Shown here piece after piece: positions 15,423 to 24,003 of a DNA stretch of 64,000 bases (position 1 is its first letter; each line of letters opens with the position of its first letter). The position numbers and the translations under genes were made by a program. The stretch comes from Opitutales bacterium. Its GTDB lineage: Bacteria > Verrucomicrobiota > Verrucomicrobiia > Opitutales > UBA953. Under the pieces are notes generated by a model. The model had not been told where the DNA came from and ran no database searches. It was given only the letters and a program-made list of their open reading frames with translations. The DNA lies in NCBI GenBank assembly GCA_030725715.1, contig JANRFG010000018.1:1-64000 (forward strand), read 5' to 3'.

Positions 15423-17858
15423 TCAGCGGCGGACGGTCCAGCCGGCGCCCTTCTCGAGCGTCGCGATGACGACGCCGAGGGCTTGGTTGGTCTCCTCGTC
15501 GGTGAGCGTGCGGGCCGCGTGGCGCCAGCGGATCTCGAAGGCGAGGCTGCGGTGGCCTTCGGGCAGGCCCGGGCCGGTGAAGACGTCGAAGCAGTTGACC
15601 GACTCCAGCGCGAACTCCTTGCCGGCGGCCTTGGAGGCGCCTTGGCGGACGCGGCTTTCGACTTCGGCGGCGGCGACGTCGACCGGGACGATGACCGCGA
15701 CGTCCTTCGTGACAGGCGGGAAGGACGAGAAGGCTTCGAAGCGCGGGATCTTGCGGGCTTCGGCGAAGGCCGAGCGCGGGAAGCAGACTTCACCGGCGAT
15801 GACCGAGCTCTTCAGGCCGAGCGAACGCGTCCAGCGGAGGTCGAGGACGCCGCAGGCGCCTTCCGCGGCGCGGCCGCGGTCGACGAGGGCGGCGGCGTGG
15901 TTGGCCTGCCAGAGACCGCCCGTGGCGGCGGCGAACGAAAGACGGACGGAGGCGACGCCGGCGAGCGCGGCGGCGTCCTGCAGGAGGCGCTTGGCGCGGA
16001 GGGCGTCGAAGCCCTCGCGCGACTTCCAGGAACGCGTCACCGGCTCGGCGACGATCGCGAAGGCGACCGAGAGGAATTCGCGGACCGTGCCGTCGGCCTG
16101 CGGACGGAAGACCGTGCCGACCTCGAAGAGCCCGCGCGGATCGGCGTGGACCGAGAGATTGAGCGCGAGGGCGCCGGCGAGGCCCGGGACGAGCGACGCG
16201 CGGAGGTGCGTCTGCTCGGCCGTCAGCGGATTATCCATCGCGACCAAGGCGGCCTTGTCGGCGCCGAGGGTGCGTTCGAGTTCCGCGGCGTCGCGGAGCG
16301 AGTAGTGGCAGCACTCCGTGAAACCGGCGCCGACGAGGCGGGCCGAGACTTCGCGGGTGAAGACGGACGTCAGCGCGTCTTCGTCGCCCGGCAGCGGGGC
16401 GATCGGACGGCCGGCGGGCACCTTGTCGGTGCCGTGGATGCGGATGAATTCTTCGACCAGGTCGATCGGGCGGGTCACGTCGGAACGGAACGAAGGCACC
16501 CGCACCGAGAAACCGGCGGCGGCAGGCTTCACCGTGAAACCGAGGCGGGCGAAGGCCGCGTTGACGTCGGCATCGGCGACCGGCGTGCCGAGTTTCGCGG
16601 CGACGTAGCCGGCGGGGAGCTCGATCGTCACGTCGGCGCGCGGAGGCTGGCCGACCACGACGGCCGGACCGACCACCTGGGCGCCGGCGAGTTCGATGAG
16701 CAGGTCCGTGGCGAGACGCGAAGCGAGTTCGACGCCGGCCGGATCCACGTCACGGGCGAAGCGGTGGGAAGAATCGGTGGAGACGCCGATGCGGCGGGCG
16801 ACGCGGCGGATTTCGCCGGGGCGGAACCAAGCGGCTTCCAGGAGGACATCGGTCGTGGACTCGGTCACGCCGGAATCGACGCCACCCATCACGCCGGCGA
16901 CGACGAGCGGACGCTGGGCGTCAGCGATGACGCAGACCCCGGTCTCGAGCTTCACCTTCTTGCCGTCGAGGAGGACGATCTCTTCGCCTTCGCGGGCCGG
17001 GCGGGCTTCGATGCCTTCGGAGACTTTCTTCGCGTCGAACGCGTGGAGCGGCTGGCCCAGTTCGAGCAGCACCCAGTTCGTGATATCGACCACGTTGTTG
17101 ATCGGACGGAGGCCGGCGGCCTCGAGGTCGCGGCGGAGCCATTCCGGGCTCGGGCCGACCTTCACGTTCTTCAGCGTGCGGAGCGTGTAGTAAGGGCAGA
17201 ACTCGGAGGACGAGCGGACGAACTTCACCGCGTCGGCGGCGGCGGGCGCGGCGGCGAGGCCGGCGGCCGTCTTCACCGTGAGCGGCTTGAGCGTGAGGCC
17301 CAGCGCGGCGGCGAGGTCGCGGGCGACGCCGCGGATGCCGAGGCAATCACCGCGGTTCGGGGTCACCGAGATCTCGAGCACCGTATCCGGCGCGCCGAAA
17401 AGCGAATTGAGCGGCGTGCCGACGGCCGGCTGGCGCGGCGTCAGGATGAGGAGACCGTCCTCGCCCTTGCCGAGGCCGAGCTCTTCGGAGGAGCACATCA
17501 TGCCCGCCGAATCGACGTCGCGGAGCTTCGAGACCTTGATCTCGAAACCACCCGGCATCATCGTGCCAGGGAGAGCGACCGGCACGCGGTCGCCGGCCTT
17601 GAAGTTCTTGGCGCCGCAGACGATCTGGCGGAGCGAGCCTTCGCCCGCGTCGACCTGACAGACGCTGAGACGATCGGCCTTCGGGTGTTTCTCGAAGGAC
17701 TTGATCTCGCCGACCACCACGAGGGGCAGCGGGGCGAGGCCGAAGGTCGTGACCGACTCCACCTCGAGGCCGAGCATCGGGAGGACTTCCGCGACGCGCT
17801 CGGCGGTGACGCCGGCGAGGTCGAGGTGACGGGAGAGCGCTTGGAAGGAGACTTTCAT
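15423..17858 (-). CDS. pheT: Phenylalanine-tRNA ligase beta subunit
   Basis: An 811-residue PheT with full domain order: N-terminal EMAP/tRNA-binding OB fold (VVVGEIKSFEKHPKADRLSVC, split here as a motif around 47-68), B3/B4 editing domain with NRGDCLGIRG near 165, B5 domain, the catalytic-like core with RPIDLVEEFIRIHG, and the C-terminal ferredoxin-like anticodon-binding domain (FSSFPPVTKDVAVIV, then RTLTDEETN). It pairs with PheS to form the heterotetramer. The spacing to pheS is three bases. Confidence 0.97.
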   Translation of the reverse strand: MKVSFQALSRHLDLAGVTAERVAEVLPMLGLEVESVTTFGLAPLPLVVVGEIKSFEKHPKADRLSVCQVDAGEGSLRQIVCGAKNFKAGDRVPVALPGTMMPGGFEIKVSKLRDVDSAGMMCSSEELGLGKGEDGLLILTPRQPAVGTPLNSLFGAPDTVLEISVTPNRGDCLGIRGVARDLAAALGLTLKPLTVKTAAGLAAAPAAADAVKFVRSSSEFCPYYTLRTLKNVKVGPSPEWLRRDLEAAGLRPINNVVDITNWVLLELGQPLHAFDAKKVSEGIEARPAREGEEIVLLDGKKVKLETGVCVIADAQRPLVVAGVMGGVDSGVTESTTDVLLEAAWFRPGEIRRVARRIGVSTDSSHRFARDVDPAGVELASRLATDLLIELAGAQVVGPAVVVGQPPRADVTIELPAGYVAAKLGTPVADADVNAAFARLGFTVKPAAAGFSVRVPSFRSDVTRPIDLVEEFIRIHGTDKVPAGRPIAPLPGDEDALTSVFTREVSARLVGAGFTECCHYSLRDAAELERTLGADKAALVAMDNPLTAEQTHLRASLVPGLAGALALNLSVHADPRGLFEVGTVFRPQADGTVREFLSVAFAIVAEPVTRSWKSREGFDALRAKRLLQDAAALAGVASVRLSFAAATGGLWQANHAAALVDRGRAAEGACGVLDLRWTRSLGLKSSVIAGEVCFPRSAFAEARKIPRFEAFSSFPPVTKDVAVIVPVDVAAAEVESRVRQGASKAAGKEFALESVNCFDVFTGPGLPEGHRSLAFEIRWRHAARTLTDEETNQALGVVIATLEKGAGWTVRR

Positions 17859-17861
17859 GGC

Positions 17862-18902
17862 TTAGGCGAACTGGCGCAGGAAGCGCGTGTCGTTGTTATA
17901 GAAGTGACGGATGTCGTCGATGCCGTGGACCAGCATCGCGATGCGTTCGAGGCCGAGGCCGAAGGCGAGGCCGGACCATTCCTGCGGATCGAGACCGCAG
18001 AGTTCGAGGACCTTCGGGTCGACGAGGCCGCAGCCCATGATCTCCAGCCAGCGGTCGGAGAGACGACCCAGGTTGGGCGAACGGAGGTCCATCTCGAAAG
18101 ACGGTTCCGTGAACGGGAAGAACGACGGACGCAGGCGGATCTCGGCGTCGGCGCCGAAGGTCTCCTTCACGAAGAAGTCGAGCACGCCGCGGAGGTCGGC
18201 GAGCGTCACGTCACGGTCGATCCAGAGGCCTTCGACCTGGTGGAAGTTGGCGGAGTGCGTCGCGTCGACCGCGTCGCGGCGGAAGCAACGGCCCGGGGCG
18301 ACGATGCGGAAGGGCGGCTTGCGCGAGAGCATCGTGCGGACCTGCACGCTGGAAGTGTGCGTGCGGAGGAGGATCGCCTCGTCGGCCTTGCGCGGCGCGT
18401 CGGCGGAGCGGAACGCCTTCGGCATGTAGAGCGTATCCTGCATGTCGCGGGCCGGGTGGTCGGCGGGCGTGTTGAGGGCGTCGAAGCAATGCCACTCCGT
18501 CTCGACCTCGGGACCGTCGGCGACCACGAAGCCCAGCTTGCGGAAGGAAGCCAGGATGCGTTCGCGGGTGCGGGAGAGCGGATGGAGCGAGCCGGCCGGA
18601 GCGTCGGGGCTCGGCAGGGTCGGATCGACGGACGCGCCGAGGGCGGCGGCGATCTCGGCGTTCTCGACCTTCACCAGGAGGGCGGCGAGGAGTTCCTCGA
18701 CGGACTTCTTCGCCTCGTTGATGAGCTTGCCCACGACCGGGCGTTCTTCCTTCGAGAGGGTGGCCATCCCCTTCATCACCTGGGTCAGGGAGCCGTTGGG
18801 GCCGACGACGCGCGCCTTGAAGGCTTCGAGCTCGGCGCGGGTGGCGACGGCGGAGGCTTCCTGGGTGGCGGCGGCGACGAGTTGGGCGAGCTGCTGCTGC
18901 AT
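17862..18902 (-). CDS. pheS: Phenylalanine-tRNA ligase alpha subunit
   Basis: A class II synthetase subunit of 346 residues from ATG 18902; an upstream in-frame GTG (18947) is rejected because MQQQLAQLVAAATQEA lines up with the known PheS N-terminus. Visible motifs include the coiled-coil N-terminus, HPL, the motif 2 region APGRCFRRDAVDATHS, FHQVEGLWID, and motif 3 GLGLERIAML with the glycine-rich block near 315. A TTGCCG box at 18937-18932 and ACAAAT at 18914-18909 lie just before the start, leaving six bases and suggesting a leaderless transcript, after the rplT terminator. Confidence 0.96.
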   Translation of the reverse strand: MQQQLAQLVAAATQEASAVATRAELEAFKARVVGPNGSLTQVMKGMATLSKEERPVVGKLINEAKKSVEELLAALLVKVENAEIAAALGASVDPTLPSPDAPAGSLHPLSRTRERILASFRKLGFVVADGPEVETEWHCFDALNTPADHPARDMQDTLYMPKAFRSADAPRKADEAILLRTHTSSVQVRTMLSRKPPFRIVAPGRCFRRDAVDATHSANFHQVEGLWIDRDVTLADLRGVLDFFVKETFGADAEIRLRPSFFPFTEPSFEMDLRSPNLGRLSDRWLEIMGCGLVDPKVLELCGLDPQEWSGLAFGLGLERIAMLVHGIDDIRHFYNNDTRFLRQFA

Positions 18903-18908
18903 GGGATG

Positions 18909-18937
18909 ATTTGTGCGTTGGCGGAGAAAGTCGGCAA
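18909..18937 (-). promoter_or_regulatory. Putative pheS promoter, leaderless type
   Basis: On the minus strand TTGCCG (18937-18932), 17 bases, then ACAAAT (18914-18909), then six bases to the ATG. It lies directly downstream of the rplT terminator. Confidence 0.45.
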
Positions 18938-18950
18938 GCGAAAGCACCCT

Positions 18951-18983
18951 GAAAACAAAGAAGCCCCGGAGGGCCGGGGCTTC
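18951..18983 (-). terminator. Rho-independent terminator after rplT
   Basis: A 10-bp perfect stem (GAAGCCCCGG with CCGGGGCTTC, 18960-18983) with a four-base loop, followed on the minus strand by a TTTGTTTT tract. It separates rpmI-rplT from pheST. It could also act as a leaky attenuator, but no phenylalanine-rich leader peptide was found. Confidence 0.75.
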
Positions 18984-19004
18984 GTGAAAGGAGGTTAACT
19001 CGTC

Positions 19005-19361
<357 letters not shown>

Positions 19362-19446
19362 GTTGGTATTTGGTTTTGGTTTTGGTTAGATGGCCTCGGG
19401 GTCGCCTTAATGAACACCCGTTCGGCCAAAAATGGGGATCGCCGGC

Positions 19447-19638
19447 TTAGGCGAAGGGCATCGAAGCCAGCATCTTCTTCTCGAAGCCGGAGTCGACGCG
19501 CTTGGACTTGTTGGCGCGACGGCGCTGCTTGCGGGACTTGGAGCTCAGCAAGTGGCGGGTGTTGGGGGAACGGCGCATCACTTTGCCGGTGCCGGTCACC
19601 TTGAAACGCTTGGAGATGGACTTGCGGGTCTTTTGCAT
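19447..19638 (-). CDS. rpmI: Large ribosomal subunit protein bL35
   Basis: 63 residues from ATG 19638; the long open frame upstream is not used. MQKTRKSISKRFKVTGTGKV, RRSPNTRHLLSSKS, KQRRRANKSKRV is the full bL35 pattern. The promoter-like pair TTTACA (19682-19677) and TTTGTT (19659-19654) lies 15 bases before the start. It leads the rpmI-rplT pair but is cut off from infC, which in many bacteria comes first. Confidence 0.95.
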   Translation of the reverse strand: MQKTRKSISKRFKVTGTGKVMRRSPNTRHLLSSKSRKQRRRANKSKRVDSGFEKKMLASMPFA

Positions 19639-19692
19639 GGCGGAAAGGGTCGGAACAAAGGGTGTCGACGGGGACTTGTAAAGGGGAAAGGG

Positions 19693-19733
19693 CCGCCTTC
19701 GCGGAGAAGTCCGCACTTTCCGGGCGAAGGCGG
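19693..19733. promoter_or_regulatory. Long hairpin between divergent rpmI and peroxiredoxin genes
   Basis: Outer arms CCGCCTTCGC (19693-19702) and GCGAAGGCGG (19724-19733), perfect over 10 bp. Inner arms GGA/TCC and AAGT/ACTT continue the stem with one bulged G around a CCGC loop. It lies ten bases above the rpmI -35-like box and 14 bases above a TTGACT box for the peroxiredoxin. It is upstream of both boxes, so it acts as DNA or as part of a longer transcript. Confidence 0.5.
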
Positions 19734-19800
19734 ATCGGGTCGACCGTTTGACTTTCCCGGCCAAGCCCGCTCCCCTGCCCTGCACCCAATCCTCAAAACC

Positions 19801-20277
19801 ATGCTTTCCCTCGGAAAAAAGCCCAAACTGACCTTCAAAGTGGACGCCTTCGTGGACGGAAAGGCCGTCAATGCCTCTTTTGCCTCCCTCCTGGACGGTC
19901 CGACCATCGTCTCGGTCTACATGCGTAACAACACCTCCGCCTGCGATAAACAGGCCGCCGAGATGGATAAAAACGAGAAAGCCATTGTAAGACAAGGGTT
20001 TAGGCTGATTGCCGTCTCCCGGGATACTTGCGCCTCTCACGCCAAGTACGCCGCCAAGCACGGCTACAAGTTCACCCTGGTCTCGGACCCGGAGGACCTC
20101 TTCTCCCAGGCCATGGACGCCATCGTCGAGAAGTCCATGTATGGTAAGAAGTACCTCGGTCCGCTCCGGGCCGCCTACCTCTTCGACGGCGACGGCAAGC
20201 TCGTCGGCGTCGTGCCGAAGGTCGAGGCCGCCGAGCATGGCAAGCAGCTGCTCGCCGCGATCGCCGAGGCGAAGTAA
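19801..20277 (+). CDS. Peroxiredoxin (Bcp/AhpC-TSA-like)
   Basis: 158 residues from ATG 19801. It resembles Bcp/PrxQ thioredoxin-fold peroxidases: VSVYMRNNTSAC at about 45 carries the peroxidatic cysteine in a T-S-A-C form, and the following SRDTCASHAKYAAKHGYKFTLVSD block holds a possible resolving cysteine. PLRAAYLFDGDGKL matches the late beta-strand. It reduces hydroperoxides in the cytosol using a thiol partner. It is not a full textbook Bcp, so the exact subfamily is uncertain. It sits alone between rpmI and infC. Confidence 0.82.
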   Translation: MLSLGKKPKLTFKVDAFVDGKAVNASFASLLDGPTIVSVYMRNNTSACDKQAAEMDKNEKAIVRQGFRLIAVSRDTCASHAKYAAKHGYKFTLVSDPEDLFSQAMDAIVEKSMYGKKYLGPLRAAYLFDGDGKLVGVVPKVEAAEHGKQLLAAIAEAK

Positions 20278-20321
20278 GCGGGGCGCCGCGACGGAGCCGG
20301 GGAGAATCGGTGCTTGAACCA

Positions 20322-20350
20322 TCGCCGTTAAACGGGGAGTTTAACGGCGA
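20322..20350 (+). promoter_or_regulatory. Perfect 11-bp hairpin in the infC leader
   Basis: Arms TCGCCGTTAAA (20322-20332) and TTTAACGGCGA (20340-20350) around a CGGGGAG loop, 19 bases before the infC ATG. No T tract follows, so it is not a normal terminator. The GGGGAG in the loop resembles a Shine-Dalgarno core but is 30 bases from the start. Confidence 0.55.
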
Positions 20351-20369
20351 GACACCACCGCAGCACCTA

Positions 20370-21038
20370 ATGCCTTCGCCCTATCGTCCTAAAAGCCCTC
20401 GCCCGAAAAACAACGCCGGGCAGAATCGCGGTAACTTCCGCAAAGAAGACAAAGGGCCCAAGCGCAACGACCGCATCAGGGCGACAGAAGTGCGCGTCAT
20501 CTCGCCCAAGGGTGAGATGATGGGCGTCATGCCCACCCAGCAGGCGCTCGACCTCGCCCGCGAGTTCGGCGTCGACCTCATCGAGATCGCCGCGACCGCC
20601 GTGCCGCCCGTCTGCAAGCTGCAGGAATACGGCAAGTACCTCTACGAAGAGGCCAAGAAGCACAAGCACCAGAAGTCGGCCTCCCGGGTCAAGGAGATCA
20701 AGCTCCGCCCCCGCATCGACAGCCATGACCTCTTCATCAAGGTCCGTCGCGCCGAGAATTTCCTCTTCCACGGCCACAAGGTGAAGCTGCTGCTCCAGTA
20801 CCGCTACCGCGAGCTCGAGCACCCGGAGATCGGCATCGCCACCATCACCAAGGCCATCGAAGCCCTGATGCACATCAGCACGCGGGACAACGAGCCCAAG
20901 CGCTCCGGACGCGCCATCGTCGTCGGCCTCACCCCCGTCCAGCAGAACAAGCGCAAGCTCGTGCACAACGAAGCCCCGGGCGAAGAAGACGGCGAGGACG
21001 ACTCGGCGGTGGACAACGACGGAGGCGACGACGAATAA
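20370..21038 (+). CDS. infC: Translation initiation factor IF-3
   Basis: 222 residues from ATG 20370. An N-terminal extension (RPKSPRPKNNAGQNRGNFRK, basic) precedes the canonical NDRIRATEVRVISPKGEMMG. The two IF-3 domains follow: EFGVDLIEIAATAVPPVCKL, then KEIKLRPRIDSHD and ELEHPEIG. After the fold there is an acidic 20-residue tail (DDE-rich with ED and DN repeats). E. coli IF-3 is 180 residues. infC lies on the plus strand, head-to-head with rpmI-rplT across the peroxiredoxin gene, not in the common infC-rpmI-rplT order. Confidence 0.95.
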   Translation: MPSPYRPKSPRPKNNAGQNRGNFRKEDKGPKRNDRIRATEVRVISPKGEMMGVMPTQQALDLAREFGVDLIEIAATAVPPVCKLQEYGKYLYEEAKKHKHQKSASRVKEIKLRPRIDSHDLFIKVRRAENFLFHGHKVKLLLQYRYRELEHPEIGIATITKAIEALMHISTRDNEPKRSGRAIVVGLTPVQQNKRKLVHNEAPGEEDGEDDSAVDNDGGDDE

Positions 21039-21042
21039 GCCC

Positions 21043-22014
21043 GTGCGGCACGTCGCGGCGATCCTCCTGCTCCTCGCCACCGGGGCCCTGCTCCGGGCCG
21101 CCTCGACGGATTATCTCCTCGGCGAATCCGTGCGGCAGCTCGGCCTGCGCGACGTCCCCCGGCAAGGCGCCGACGGTCGTTCGTCGGAACGTTACGCCAC
21201 GCGCGGCGGCCTGGGGCTCTACGCCGAATACAGCCGCGACTACGTCGTCGTCGACGGCATCAAGGTCATGCTCGACGACCCCGTCGGCTCGCAGCGCGGC
21301 CACCTCACCATCTCCAGGCGCGACTACGACAAGGTCTTCGTGCCGCTCTTCTGGGACGGCCCGCGGACCGCGCCGCGCCGCATCCTGCTCGACCCCGGCC
21401 ACGGCGGCAAGGACACCGGCAAGGTCAACGGCCCTCTCAAATACACCGAGAAGTCGGCCACGCTCGACACCGCCGCGCGGCTCAAGCTCCTCCTCGAGAA
21501 ACAGGGTTACCAGGTCTTCTTCACGCGGACCAAGGACGTCTTCCTGGAACTCGACGACCGGGCCGCGCTGGCGGCCAAACTGGGCGCCGACCTCTTCATC
21601 AGCCTCCACTACAACGCGGGCCCGACCGGCAACACCAGCGCCGACGGCGTCGAGACGTACTGCCTGACCCCGGCCGGACAGCGGTCGACCAACGCCGGCA
21701 AAGCCAAGTCGACCACCGCCGCCGAACCCGGCAACCGTTTCGACTCCGCCAACGTCCTGCTCGCCTGGAGCATCCAGCGGCGGATGATCCGGGCCACCGG
21801 CGCCGACGACCGCGGCGTCCGTCGCGCCCGCTTCGCGGTCCTGCGCACCCTCTCCTGTCCCGGCGTCCTGATCGAGGGCGGCTTCATGTCGAGCCGCCGC
21901 GAAGGGGCCCTCATCGCGGACGGGGCCTACCGCCAAAAGATCGCCGTGGCCATCGCGGCGGCCGTCGGGGACTACGCCAGCCGGGTGCGCCCGGCGGCCA
22001 AAGCCGGCCGCTAA
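21043..22014 (+). CDS. N-acetylmuramoyl-L-alanine amidase (Amidase_3)
   Basis: 323 residues with a GTG start four bases after infC and an N-terminal signal peptide (hydrophobic 5-18, likely cleaved near LLRA-A). The zinc ligands of the AmiC-type fold are visible: LDPGHGGKD near 119, the E in EKSATLD near 135, SLHYN near 185, and EGGF near 275. It cuts the amide between muramic acid and the peptide stem of peptidoglycan in the periplasm. An N-terminal extra domain of about 100 residues precedes the amidase domain; it is not recognised. The gene appears to be co-transcribed with infC. Confidence 0.88.
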   Translation: MRHVAAILLLLATGALLRAASTDYLLGESVRQLGLRDVPRQGADGRSSERYATRGGLGLYAEYSRDYVVVDGIKVMLDDPVGSQRGHLTISRRDYDKVFVPLFWDGPRTAPRRILLDPGHGGKDTGKVNGPLKYTEKSATLDTAARLKLLLEKQGYQVFFTRTKDVFLELDDRAALAAKLGADLFISLHYNAGPTGNTSADGVETYCLTPAGQRSTNAGKAKSTTAAEPGNRFDSANVLLAWSIQRRMIRATGADDRGVRRARFAVLRTLSCPGVLIEGGFMSSRREGALIADGAYRQKIAVAIAAAVGDYASRVRPAAKAGR

Positions 22015-22197
22015 GGCCGGTTTCGCCTCCTGGAGGGGCCAGAATCCGCTTGCCAAGGGGTTGAGCGGACGGTTCGTTAGACCTTCCTTTCGGCCCGCCG
22101 GCATGTGTCAGCGGAATCTCCGGAGGGAAAACCAAAAAACCAACCAAACCCTGGAAACGTCCTCCGCGACGGCCAGGACAAACAGTCCGAAAACAAC

Positions 22198-23916
22198 ATG
22201 AGCCTAATGGAAAAACTGCTCGCCGAATCGAATTTCGGCGCGCTCAAGCAACACTCCGTGATCACCGCCACGGTCACCGAGATCCGCGAAGACAAGTTCG
22301 TCGTCGTGGACATCAGCGGCAAATCCGAAGGATTCATCCCCCAGTCCGAGTTCCCGGACATGGCCGAAGTCCAGGTCGGCATGCAGCTCGAGGTCTACCT
22401 CGAAAAGCTTGAGAACAAGGACGGCACCCCGACCGTCTCCTACGATCGCGCCCAGCAGATCCGCAAGTGGGAGAGCATCGAAGCCAATTGCCAGGAAGGC
22501 TCCATCGTCCAGGGCCGCGTCAAGTCCATCGTCAAGGGAGGCCTCATCGTCTCCGTCGGCGTCGACGCGTTCATGCCTTCCTCCCAGATCGACGTCAACC
22601 CGCCCAAGAACCTCGAACAGTTCGTGGGCCAGACCTTCGACTTCAAGATCATCAAGATCAACAAGGAGAAGAAGAACCTCGTCGTCTCCCGTCGCGAACT
22701 CATCGAAGAACAGCGCGGCGAAAGCCGCCGCAAGCTCCTCGAGGAGGTCAAGCCCGGCGTCGTCCGTCGTGGCGTCGTCAAGAACATCACCGACTACGGC
22801 GCGTTCGTGGACCTCGACGGTCTCGACGGCCTGCTGCACGTGACCGACATGTCCTGGGGCCGCATCGGCCACCCGAGCGAAGTCGTCAAGGTCGGCGAAG
22901 AGATCACCGTCATGGTCGTCGAAGTCGACCGCGAGCGCGAACGCGTCTCCCTCGGCCTCAAGCAGACCCAGCCTAACCCCTGGGAAGGCATCGAGAAGCG
23001 CTACCCCGTCGGCCAGAAGGTCCACGGCAAGGTCGTCAACCTCGTCGCCTACGGCGCGTTCATCGAGATCGAAGGCGGCGTCGAAGGCCTCGTCCACGTC
23101 TCCGAACTCTCCTGGACCAAGCGCGTCCAGAAGCCGTCGGATATCCTCAAGGTCGGCCAGGAAGTCGACGCGGTCATCCTCAACTTCAACAAGGAAGAGC
23201 AGAAGATCTCGCTCGGCATCCGCCAGCTGGAGACCAATCCGTGGGAGAAGGTCCGCCACAACTACCCGGTGGGCGCCCGCGTCCGCGGCAAGGTGCGCAA
23301 CCTCACCAACTACGGCGCCTTCGTCGAGCTGGAAGACGGCATCGACGGCATGGTGCACGTGTCCGACATGAGCTGGACCCGCCGCATCAACAACCCGGCC
23401 GAAGTCATGAAGAAGGGCGACGACGTGGAAGCCATCGTGCTCGACGTCGACGTCGACCAGCAGCGCATCTCCCTGGGCGTCAAGCAGACCCAGACCGATC
23501 CGTGGTCCGAGATCGACCGCAAGTACCGCATCGGCGACCTCGTCAACGGCAAGGTCTCCAAGATCGCGAACTTCGGCGCCTTCATCGAGCTCTCCGACGA
23601 GATCGACGGCCTCGTGCACGTCTCCCAGCTCGCCGAACAGCGCGTCGAGAACGTCAAGGACGTCGTCAAGGTCGGCCAGGACGTCACCGCCCGCGTCATC
23701 AAGATCGACAAGGAAGACCGTCGCATCGGTCTCTCGATCAAGGCCGCGAACTACGACGCCGAGCGTCTGCAGGCCGAGATCACCAGCTACGACCGCATCA
23801 AGGGCCCGTCGACCGGCGGCGCCCCGGCCCCCTCGGCCGGCGGTTCGTCCTCCTCGTCGTCGGGCAGCGGAGACTTCAACAGTCTCGGCGACCTCCTCGA
23901 CAAGGCCGGCAACTAA
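22198..23916 (+). CDS. rpsA: Small ribosomal subunit protein bS1
   Basis: 572 residues from ATG 22198. Six S1 (OB-fold) repeats are visible; the last four are strongly alike and carry YGAFV/YGAFI/FGAFI blocks, and repeated D-x-W spacers of the type SLGLKQTQPNPW link them. The tail is serine/glycine-rich (GGSSSSSSGSG) and ends LGDLLDKAGN. A frame-wide GTG at 22105 exists but the leader there reads as non-coding. The leader from 22050 to 22197 has a TTGCCA box and an isolated GGAGGG at 22122-22127. Likely monocistronic, ending at the terminator at 23941. Confidence 0.95.
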   Translation: MSLMEKLLAESNFGALKQHSVITATVTEIREDKFVVVDISGKSEGFIPQSEFPDMAEVQVGMQLEVYLEKLENKDGTPTVSYDRAQQIRKWESIEANCQEGSIVQGRVKSIVKGGLIVSVGVDAFMPSSQIDVNPPKNLEQFVGQTFDFKIIKINKEKKNLVVSRRELIEEQRGESRRKLLEEVKPGVVRRGVVKNITDYGAFVDLDGLDGLLHVTDMSWGRIGHPSEVVKVGEEITVMVVEVDRERERVSLGLKQTQPNPWEGIEKRYPVGQKVHGKVVNLVAYGAFIEIEGGVEGLVHVSELSWTKRVQKPSDILKVGQEVDAVILNFNKEEQKISLGIRQLETNPWEKVRHNYPVGARVRGKVRNLTNYGAFVELEDGIDGMVHVSDMSWTRRINNPAEVMKKGDDVEAIVLDVDVDQQRISLGVKQTQTDPWSEIDRKYRIGDLVNGKVSKIANFGAFIELSDEIDGLVHVSQLAEQRVENVKDVVKVGQDVTARVIKIDKEDRRIGLSIKAANYDAERLQAEITSYDRIKGPSTGGAPAPSAGGSSSSSSGSGDFNSLGDLLDKAGN

Positions 23917-23940
23917 GCCTCGTCCGTCAGGACCCAGAAC

Positions 23941-23968
23941 AGACCCCGGGCAACCGGGGTCTTTTTTT
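23941..23968 (+). terminator. Rho-independent terminator after rpsA
   Basis: A 9-bp stem (AGACCCCGG with CCGGGGTCT) with a GCAA tetraloop followed by seven T bases. Confidence 0.95.
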
Positions 23969-24003
23969 GTGCCCATGGGCCGACGAGCGGCTACGTTCGG
24001 GGC

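Noticed and set aside
18951-18983. Phenylalanine attenuator before pheST
   Set aside because: The hairpin ends the rplT transcript and no Phe-rich leader peptide was found; a promoter-like pair follows it.
15483-18998. A 1,171-codon plus-strand open frame opposite pheST
   Set aside because: GC-rich third positions open antisense frames; the minus strand holds clear pheS, pheT and gatC genes, and the plus product is low-complexity and charged.
19447-20322. A 291-codon minus-strand frame containing rpmI
   Set aside because: Only the last 63 codons match bL35; the rest overlaps the peroxiredoxin gene on the other strand.
22105-22197. Longer rpsA start at GTG 22105
   Set aside because: The extra 31 residues are polar and unlike bS1, and the region has a leader-like sequence; ATG 22198 matches the family start.
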